Origin: Leucosporidium creatinivorum
Taxonomy: Eukaryota; Basidiomycota; Microbotryomycetes; Leucosporidiales; Leucosporidiaceae
DNA length: 64,000 nucleotides
Assembly: GCA_001600635.1 (NCBI GenBank)
Contig: BCKL01000016.1
Span: 238,449 to 302,448, forward strand
Direction: 5' to 3'
Part shown: one piece after another, positions 56,701 through 64,000 of the stretch
Layout of the letters: each line of letters begins with the position of its first letter
Numbering within the stretch: the stretch's first letter is position 1
Program-made: the position numbers and the translations under genes
The notes under the pieces: generated by a model
Seen by the model: only the letters and a program-made list of their open reading frames with translations
Database searches by the model: none
What the model was told of the DNA's origin: nothing

Positions 56701-57273
56701 GCAAGAACATCCAGCAGAAGTGGGACGGCTTGTCTTCGAAGGCGAAAGTGGGGATCTACGTCGGCGCTGCGTGCGCGGCCTTGGTGAGTCGTCAATGTCG
56801 GCCGAGGGTCGCGGAGAAAGGAGCGCCGAGCTGACCATCGCTCAATTGAACAGTTCCTCGTCGTCCTCGTCGGCTGGCTTTGGTGAGTTCTTCGTCGTCT
56901 GTTCTGATACCCTTGCACTAACCGCTCTCATCATCGCAGGCGAGTCTCCTCCCGCGCCCGCGCCAACAAAGCCGCCCAACAAGGGACCTACTCGCAAATC
57001 GCGAACCAAGGCGAGATGATCCCCTCCGGCCCCATCTACACCGGCACCGGCGAGATCATCAGCGGACAAGATCTCTACGCTGGAGGACAAGCTCCCGCCC
57101 CCGCCCCCGCCCAGCCGAAGCGGACGCCGACTTTTGTGGGAGGCTTCGTTCCCTCGGCGGCGTTGAGGAAGAAGAAGCCTACCGCGGGAGGGCAGCAGGG
57201 TCAGTATATCCCGCCGCCCGAGGCGATGAGGCAGTACATGCCGCCGGGGTATACGGGTGGGGAGAGGTACTGA
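53712..57273 (+). CDS. Cell-wall GH16 transglycosidase with KNH-like and chitin-binding parts
   Basis: Secreted, membrane-anchored glycoside hydrolase family 16 protein, likely acting in wall glucan/chitin remodelling like the Crh enzymes. Order: signal peptide (MLALAVVASALLGTAAAA); Kre9/KNH-like beta domain (NPGGPGVVFKTGEECSLSYD ... PIYFYQFSQEGAPSPVWTSR); N-glycosylation-rich linker (NSSANTTT, NSTVNSTA); Cys-rich chitin-binding-type block (CPESAPCCSEAGFCGTGRNC, about 54648-54707); GH16 domain with catalytic motif DEIDWE at 55240-55257, then FHEYGINWTPECITWTLDGE and IWPAGVEGAAQGTIDWSGG; Ser/Pro-rich stalk; one membrane segment split by introns (VGIYVGAACAAL / FLVVLVGWLW); and a basic Pro/Gly-rich cytoplasmic tail ending YTGGERY, TGA 57271-57273. 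About 15 short introns. Both catalytic acidic residues are present. Exact substrate unproven. Confidence 0.87.
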
Positions 57274-57667
57274 GTGGGAGAGAGCAGGGAGAGAGGGAAA
57301 GGGGGATGATGAGGTGAGGAGGGGACAGCTTAGATAACGATATGACATGACACGAGCGTTCGAATTCCGACTTGGAGATGCCACAGCGAGGAGAGACGGC
57401 GAAGTGGGAGAATCGGAGCGAGACTCAGCCGGCCGCCCTCGCCGAGCAGGGATCGCCGAGCAGGCCCCTTTCCCGGCATTGAAGGAGTCGGAGAGCGCCA
57501 GATTTTGCTGTAGACCGCTATGACCCTATACAGCGATACCTCGTGGCTCCGAATGCGCCTCCGCGGAGAAGTCACCCTCGAATGAAGTGGGGCCTCCCTC
57601 GTCGCGCTTCTTGCCTTCCTGCTCCTCACTTGCCCATCTCATCGCCTCCCAGCACTCTTAAGCATCC
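57274..57667. promoter_or_regulatory. Intergenic region before the SDR gene
   Basis: About 390 bp; presumed promoter of the dehydrogenase gene and 3' UTR of the GH16 gene. It carries CGCCGAGCAGGGATCGCCGAGCAGG (a doubled CGCCGAGCAG word, about 57440-57465). No gene seen. Confidence 0.4.
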
Positions 57668-59079
57668 ATGTCGTACGAGAACAAAGTCGCCATCGTCACC
57701 GGTGCGCTTTAACTATAGCTCTACAGCTCTCCGACTCGCTCGCTCACTCGCTCCCCCCACTGCTTTCAGGTGGAGCAGGAGGAATCGGACTCGGCATCAC
57801 CAAGCACTTGCTGTCCAAGGGTGCCAAAGTAGTCATCGCTGATGTGAATGCTGCTGCTCGCGCCAAGGTCATCGAGGGACTTGATGCAGAGTAAGTCGAG
57901 CCGGACGAAGGAGCGGAGGCGCATCTTCCTGAGCAAGCCGAAGAGCTGGGCGACAGAGCTGCTCTAGCTGAAGCAGCAGCTGACTGCGCTATCTTACTAC
58001 AGAGGGTACGTTGCCTTCTGCGCCACGGACGTCACCTCCTGGACCTCCACCGTCGCCCTCTTCGAGTTCGCCTACCGCACCTTCGGCGCTCGCGTCGACT
58101 ACGTCTTCGCCAACGCCGGCATCGCTCAGATGAAGGAGATGCGCTCTTCCGACCCTACGCACTTCTCCACCTCGGTGCATGATGATTTGAGCACGCTGGC
58201 GGAGAGGCCACCTAGTTTGAAGGTCATCGAGGTGGATCTGAATGGAGTGCTGTATTCGCTGCATGCGGCGCTGGCGTACTTCAGGAAGCAGGAGAAGGAT
58301 CAGGACGGGTGGAGGGGAAAGTTTTTGGCCACGGGCAGTAACGCGTGAGTTCGAGCTTTCGCCGAGCAGCTTCGGCCGAGCTGACCTTCCTCGTGCTCTT
58401 CACAGGTCCTTTTACGTCTTTCCTAACGGTACACCACTCTGCTCTCTTTCACGACACAGCCGAAGCTGAACCTGATGCCACTGCAGACGCCCTCTACGCC
58501 GCCGCGAAGCACGGCATCTGGGGCGCCGTCAAAGCTGTAGGCGTCAAAGTCCTTCCCGAGGGCATCACGGTCAACTGCTTCGGACCCTCTGTCGTTGGTG
58601 AGTAGCTTCAAGCCTTCGCACCCGGTCCAAACTTCGCAAGCTGACTCTCGCTCCCCTTTCCCAGCCTCGGCGCTCGCTCCTCCCGGCTTCAACGAGCGCC
58701 TAACCAGCGAAGGAAGGATCACGCCGCTCGAGACCATCTTTGAGGGCATTGATATCTTCTTGAAGCCCGATAGCAGGCTGACTGGTGCGTTCTTGAGTGC
58801 TCCTTTTCAACTCTCCTCGAGCTTCGGCGCTAACCCTCCCTTCGCTCGCCAACAGGCCAGTGCATCGAGAACTGCGGGACCGAGAACATCTTCAGGCAGA
58901 TCCCTGCTTTCATGGATGATAAGGCGTGAGTCGTCTGCCCTCCTCCTGCTGCCCCGGCTCGAGCTGACCTGCTTCGGCGATGCTCCCTCCCCAGCCGCCT
59001 TAACATGTCCGAATTCCATGACTCCGAAGAGATTGAGAAGGCTACGAGTGTAGAGGGGTATGGGTTGAGGGTGCTGTAG
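57668..59079 (+). CDS. Short-chain dehydrogenase/reductase
   Basis: NAD(P)-dependent oxidoreductase of the classical SDR type, similar in layout to the 15-hydroxyprostaglandin-dehydrogenase-like group common in fungi. ATG 57668 gives MSYENKVAIVTG; a short intron follows, then GGAGGIGLGITKHLL completes the TGxxxGxG cofactor loop. CATDVTSWTSTVALFE and VFANAGIAQMKEM (NAG motif), VIEVDLNGVLYSLHAALAYF, FLATGSNA, and the catalytic YAAAK (about 58497-58511, in ADALYAAAKHGIWGAV) are all present; the stretch VKVLPEGITVNCFGPSVV matches the usual PxG region. The C-terminus is a cap-like part (FEGIDIFLKPDSRLTG, IFRQIPAFMDDKA) ending GYGLRVL at TAG 59077-59079. Six or so introns. The substrate cannot be read from the sequence. 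Confidence 0.85.
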
Positions 59080-59282
59080 ATCTGCAAGCGTAACATATCA
59101 GGGTATCTTGGACTTAGCTGCAAGTCGAGCTCTGCGAAACGGCGGCGACGGAGCCGCACTGCTCTTGGCTTCCCATCGCATCTCAACTTCGCCTCAGTCG
59201 CGCTTCTGCATCACACATCAAACCGCTGCTGCTCTGCCAGGCCACCTAACTCGCTCTGCACCCTTGCAACGCGTCTCAAACA

Positions 59283-62200
59283 ATGGACGCGCGCCTCAAC
59301 TCGCTGCTCAGGCAGCTCGAACAGCGTGAGTTGGGCTGTTCGACTGCAGCGGAGCATAGCTGAAACCTTTCACATGCAGTCGCTACACAGAAGAACGTCA
59401 AGGATGAGCTACAGACGGTGTTAGAGGAGCTGGCGCCCTTGGCTCAGCAACACGGCCTCAACAGTGGTCAAATAGCACGAGGATACGACTTGGCTTTAGG
59501 AGGACATCTCTGTAGGTCATCAGCTTTCACTCGACTGTGCTCTCCGCTGACCTCTGCTCCCCTACAGTGCCGACTCAAGCGCTCTCGCTCCTCCCTTCTC
59601 TCCTCCCTCGCTCGCCTCTCTCCCCTCAGCCCATCCTCCGCATCCTCTCCACCTTAGGCGAACCATCGCACAACAAACCACTGCATCGAGGGAGGGTAGA
59701 CTACAAAGTACAGAAGAGGGCGCTGGGGCAGTTGGTCGTTTGCCTGCAGGTCGGAGCGGTGAGTAGGGAAGGCAGGGACGTGTTGGAGAGGTTGTGGGCT
59801 GTGCTGGAGAGAGGATTGGAGTACAGGGCGCTCAGGTAAGCTCTCTGCTGCTGTGTGATGCGGAGAAGAGGACAGAGCTGACCGCCGAACACGAATAGGG
59901 ACAATTCGGCCCAGTTGCTCTGCCTCATCACCCGCCGTATCCACGTACAAGAAGCTCGCATCTCTCATCTGTACGTCCCTGCTCCCCTGCTTACGCTCCG
60001 TACTATCCCTGACCTACAATCGCGCTCCCTCCGCGCCTCGCAGCCAACACGTGATCCGCTCGACCGAATCCCCTCCATCTTCCCTCTTCCGCCTGCTCGA
60101 CATCTTTCGGTCGTTCTATCCTGAACTAGTCTTACCTTCGGGCGTAGCAAGAGGTGGTGGTGGAGGAGGGCTGGGGAAGGCGTTGGAGGAGTGGAGGGAG
60201 GGCGTGAGGGCAGTGCTGAGAGGGGGAGAAGGCGAGGTGGGCGGCACGGATAGTAGAGAGGTGAGTTAATTGCTCGCGGTCGCGAAGGATCTGGAGACGT
60301 GAGAGCTTATTGGCGGCGATTGTACAGGCCAAGCGGAGGAAGACGACTCAAGCCTATATCCCCCTCGGCGCTTCCTACACCTCTTCCAACACCTCTGTAC
60401 GCTTGTTCCCTCGTTCTTACCTTTTCCTCACTAACTAACTTTGTGTACGCAGTCTTCCACGCCCCTCTCCGATCTCTCTTCGCTCACCTCCCTCGCCTCC
60501 AACCTCAACTCACTCGACCTCCCAAGCCAAGCGGGTAGTGTATTGAGCGCGATACCGGGTGCAGAGAGTACAGAGGCAGTGAGAAGTGAGGAGGATAGGG
60601 TGAAAGCGTGGGCTGTCGTGGTGGGATGTGGGTACGGGGGAGATGGTGAGTTCGGCTCGGCGCTTCCCTGTCCCCGTTCGCGCCCAGTGACCGCTCGCCA
60701 ACCCCTCGAAAGTCGAGCGCTGACATCTTCCTCCTCCTGCTTCCTCCTCCGCCTCTCCCCGCCCATACCTACCTACGCCCTCCACCCAACAGACGGCCAC
60801 CTCCTTCGCCTCGAATCTTTCATCCTCTCCTCCCTTCGACACGAAATTCTGGAGCTGGAACCGAGCGCCGATGGAAGCAAGAGGATTGATGATCTACTGT
60901 GTCGTTTGAGGGAGCTGAGCGGGATGGGTGGGGTGAGTCGAGGTTCCTTACTGCTCGGCGAGCTCGGCGGAGGCGGAGGACGGATAGCTGACGCTGTTTC
61001 TGCGACTGTAGGAGCTCCTTGAGGGACTCGAAACGTGGCTCGCAGAGTATCTACAGACCTGGGATGGAGCAGCCCATCGTCAGGTCATCTTCGATCTCGT
61101 TTCGCTCCTCAAGCCGAGGGCATTCGAAGGTCCGTCCCCCACCTCTTCGCTCGCTCCCTGCTAGCTCAGAGCTGACCTTCTACCATCCAAATAGTCCTGC
61201 AAGCGCACATTCTCGCCCCACTCCACGCTCTCGCCATCAAAGCCAACGCCGAGTGGCTCGCGGCGTTCGTCGATTGTCTGCGGGAGTTGGTGCAGAATTG
61301 GGCGGTGAGGGATGATTGGAGTGGAGATGAGCTGTACGTCTAGCTTGGTCTGGCTCCGTTTCTTGTGCGCTAGCTGACTCGAAGGCGACGAGCAGCAAAA
61401 CCGTCTTCGGCCAAGTCGACGAGGAGGGCGCTCATCTCTCCAGCCTGCAAGCGATATTGGAGTACGCCGACCGATTAATCGAAACTTCTACTCAAGTAGG
61501 CTATCGTCTCCCCTCCTCCCCTTCGCCCGCCGAGCTGACACCCACGCCGAACTCGCCAGACCAACCCTCAATCCCTTCCCCTTCGCTGCGCCGCCCTCGT
61601 TTTCTACGAAACGGCGCTCACTCTACCACTCGAATACGGTTTGGCGGTGGTCATCATCCCGAGTCCGACCTTCACCTACCTCTGCCTCCTCGCCGACGAG
61701 GTCATGAGCGTCAGCCGAATTTCGGGCATCATCCACTCGTCCGCCGCTTACGCCTTCCTTCGCTGCCTTCCTCACGCTGACGATCCGTGCTTCATCAAAC
61801 AGCCTTCGCGAAGTACTCACCGGCGATTCCACCGCCATCGCCAAGAACGACCCTCGCAACCTCTCGCTCGTCACCTTCCTTAACAACTACCTCCGCGATT
61901 TCGTGAATGCACTGTGGCAGAAGAAGTTCTTGGAGAGGAAGGAGACCAAGGCGCTGGATATGACGAGGTGCGTTCGAGGCTCGGCGAGGCTTGCAGAGCG
62001 AGTTCGGCGACGGTGGGGCGTCCAACGAGAGCTGAGCTGACTTTTTCGTCCTTCTACCATTTGACACACAAACAGCGAGCAAATCGCCGCTCTCACCCAG
62101 CTTTGCGCCTCGCGAGATCAGGCGCTCGGAACAGCGGTCGGGTTGACGGTGCACGGCGCGCTGTCGTCGCTGGCGTTGGAGTTCCTTGCTGTACGTTCTA

Positions 62201-62674
62201 TCGACTTAAGCCTGCACTCGAGTCCAAAAGCGATGATGCTGATCGCTCGCTCCCCTGCCTTCTTTTCCCCTACTCTCCGCACCTTCACCCCACGCTACTT
62301 CACCGCCGAGCAGCACCTCGAATCCCTCGCCTCCACTTCACCCCGCTACACCGCCGCCATGCACGGTCCCATCACGACTGCATCACTCAAGGCGCTCTCC
62401 TCGGTACGTCTCCTCATCTGTTTGCCCCCTCCTCCAGCCTCCCGCTGACCCTTGCCCTCCCTCCTCGTAGGCTGGCGGCCTCCAAATCACCTACCCCGAC
62501 TTCCGCGTCTCCTTCCTCGAACACCTCCAATCTCAGGGAGCCGAAGGTGTGCAGATGTTCCTGTTTGCGAGTCTGAGTAAGCTGGCGAGGAGGAGCTCAG
62601 CTGGAGGGAGTCAGAGCCAGAGTCAGAGCCAGGGAGGAGGGCGGGAGGGGAGCGTGATGAATGGGGCGCAGTGA
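59283..62674 (+). CDS. Inner kinetochore protein CENP-I / Mis6
   Basis: Constitutive centromere protein of the CCAN that helps load CENP-A and outer kinetochore parts. ATG 59283 (MDARLNSLLRQLEQ) leads through about 12 exons of helical-repeat sequence: LNSGQIARGYDLALGGHL, VQKRALGQLVVCLQVGAVS, LERLWAVLERGLEYRALR, LLCLITRRIHVQEARISHL, then KRRKTTQAYIPLGASYTSS. The Mis6-family core follows (QVIFDLVSLLKPRAFE, LQAHILAPLHALAIKANAEW, SSLQAILEYADRLIE, LRCAALVFYETALTLPLEYG) with FLNNYLRDFVNALWQKKFLE, YFTAEQHLESLASTSPRY and ITYPDFRVSFLEHLQSQG. It ends VMNGAQ at TGA 62672-62674. Assignment rests on the order and spacing of these blocks, especially the DLVSLLKPRAFE segment, and on the length. Exon limits near 60350-60480 and 61700-61820 are approximate. 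Confidence 0.78.
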
Positions 62675-62807
62675 GAGGGAAATGGAGAGTCTGTGATGCT
62701 TGTTGTAAGGGATTAGTGTAGTATCGCGAGTGAGCGGTGAGGAGAAGCGCCGAGAAGGGCTGAGCGCCGAGCTCGGCTAACATGTCGCCTTGAGCTTCCT
62801 CAGGCCT

Positions 62808-63058
62808 GAGCCAGCTGGGTTACGAGCAAGGGGCGCAGGTTGGAGGTCAAACCGCAGCAAGATGTTGCACCGAGGGTGTTCCTGTTGCTCAAGGGAGTGA
62901 CGCAGGAAGAGAGTGAGGGATGGTGGAGGGCCGAGGAGGTCGATTGGGTCAAGGAGGTCGGCGTTGAGCAGGATAGGTTCGGCGATGAGAAGCTGTTCCG
63001 AGTGCTCGAGTGGGGTGGTATGGAGGCCATCGTGCTAGAGATGTCTCTTTTGAGTTGA
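62808..63058 (+). pseudogene. Gene fragment, 3' part of an unassigned protein
   Basis: An open frame with protein-like composition (RLEVKPQQDVAPRVFLLLKG, ESEGWWRAEEVDWVKEVG, VLEWGGMEAIVLEMSLLS) runs from an in-frame stop just upstream to TGA 63056-63058. It has no ATG near its start and no good upstream acceptor in phase, and it lies between the CENP-I stop and repeat copy D. It looks like the last exon of a gene cut off from its front, or a last exon whose first part I failed to find. No family recognised. Confidence 0.4.
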
Positions 63059-63084
63059 TGCCTGCATTACGAAGTCGATGTGCC

Positions 63085-64000
63085 GTCTCACGCCTCTTCG
63101 ACCGACAGAGCCTGACCTCGAAGAGCTCGGCGAAGAGGGCTGTATCGATCTCGCTGAAAGCTCACAGGGAGTCGCCAAGAGCTACTGATAACCTCAATGT
63201 TCTCCTTGTACACTCAGCAGCACTCATTCGCGAGATAGTCCTCGCGACCGACTTCATGGGCTTACCCTGTTTCGGCGACCGGTTTCTGCGGGCGACTCAC
63301 CGAAGTGAGCCGCCCAGCTGTGTTTGGTAGCCTTGGGGCTAGTGGTAGTAAGCTAAACAAGAAGCTAAGCAAGACCTGCACACTCAACCAAGCCTAACCT
63401 GAGCAGCTACAGATGCTGTCCAAGCTCGGCTCGGCGACTCCTCGGGCTCCACTCGATTCTCATCCCCCAGTCGGTCTGACGCCCTGGTCCNNNNNNNNNN
63501 NNNNNNNNNNNNNNNNNNNNNNNNNNNNNNNNNNNNNNNNNNNNNNNNNNNNNNNNNNNNNNNNNNNNNNNNNNNNNNNNNNNNNNNNNNNNNNNNNNNN
63601 NNNNNNNNNNNNNNNNNNNNNNNNNNNNNNNNNNNNNNNNNNNNNNNNNNNNNNNNNNNNNNNNNNNNNNNNNNNNNNNNACAGAGCGATTGGAGAAGCG
63701 AGACGAAGGGGCAGAGGCAAGGGGGGGAGAGGAGAGGGGAGGGAGAACATGAGAACGCTGTAGGAGAGCTGCACAAGCCTTGTCATGAGAGCTGGAGCGC
63801 TCCTCGAAGACTGAGCAGGATGTGGTAGGAGAGAAAGAGAGGAAACCGAGCTGCAGCTGAGCTACAGGCGAGCTCGTCTTGGCCTGACGCTCGGACCCCC
63901 CGTTTTAGCTCAGCCGCTCTCGAGGTGCAGCAAAGGTTTCTGCGGTGTGCTTGAGCAGTGAGGCAGCTTTATAGAGCTTATATCTACCTCCCCTGCTGAT
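63085..64000 (-). repeat. Dispersed repeat, copy D (inverted; runs off the window, contains the N gap)
   Basis: Same orientation as copy C. Matches begin at about 63085 (the CCTCTTCGACCGACAG edge shared with copy A), include the hairpin at 63291-63314 and the CTCATCCCCCAGTCGGTC block (about 63460), continue after the gap with GCTACAGGCGAGCTCGTCTT (63862) and CCGTTTTAGCTCAGCC (about 63901), and leave the window at 64000. The tRNA-like core expected in the middle falls in the run of N. Confidence 0.78.
63491..63680. other. Assembly gap, 190 N
   Basis: Unbroken N run inside repeat copy D. Compared with copies A-C, about 220-240 bp of repeat sequence would be expected here, so the gap size looks slightly short. 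The assembler probably failed because of the other near-identical copies. Confidence 0.95.

Overview
This is nuclear DNA from a GC-rich, intron-dense fungus, most likely a basidiomycete yeast of the Pucciniomycotina (Microbotryomycetes-like). This placement is my inference. It rests on many short introns (about 45-90 nt) with GTGAGT-like donors, a strong gCTGAC branch site and a CAG acceptor, on tight gene spacing, and on family content: dynactin p150 with an N-terminal CAP-Gly domain, Mis6/CENP-I, an animal-like exportin-1 and several F-box genes with zinc-binding motifs. Exon joins below were made by eye from reading frame and splice signals, so outer gene limits are firmer than individual splice sites.

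Layout. 0.1-5.6 kb: a YME2/RNA12 mitochondrial inner-membrane protein (+) faces a TLC-like multi-pass membrane protein (-). 6.0-8.1 kb: copy A of a ~1.1-kb dispersed repeat, then a 5' fragment of ribosomal protein gene RPL5. 8.0-13.0 kb: exportin-1 (-) with a 700-nt first intron. 13.8-20.6 kb: an F-box/zinc protein (-), repeat copy B and an F-box/leucine-rich protein (-). 20.8-22.1 kb: a LYC1-like GNAT acetyltransferase (+). 22.7-25.3 kb: an incomplete protein kinase running in frame toward an unassigned region that ends in a C2H2-like finger (-). 25.3-33.2 kb: gene-poor, with a run of ambiguous bases and one disordered-protein gene (-) that carries a relic of the same finger behind an in-frame TGA. 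33.2-39.2 kb: two unassigned genes (+). 39.4-40.1 kb: a small signal-peptide/one-TM protein (-). 40.7-47.1 kb: repeat copy C, a second F-box/leucine-rich gene (-) and a second F-box/zinc gene (+). 47.6-62.7 kb: dynactin p150, a KNH-CBM18-GH16 cell-wall enzyme, a short-chain dehydrogenase and CENP-I, all +. 62.8-64.0 kb: a gene fragment and repeat copy D, interrupted by a 190-N gap.

The genes do not form one pathway. Housekeeping functions (mitochondrial DNA maintenance, nuclear export, dynein transport, kinetochore, cell wall) sit among two separate clusters that each pair an F-box/zinc gene, an F-box/leucine-rich gene and a repeat copy. Two of the four repeat copies lie beside truncated gene pieces, which suggests that the repeats mark recombination or duplication boundaries. 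The most unusual items are the repeat family with its tRNA-like core and conserved hairpin, the kinase without a C-lobe, the shared C2H2-like tail with a TGA at a Trp position, and an intron with a 48-base homopolymer.
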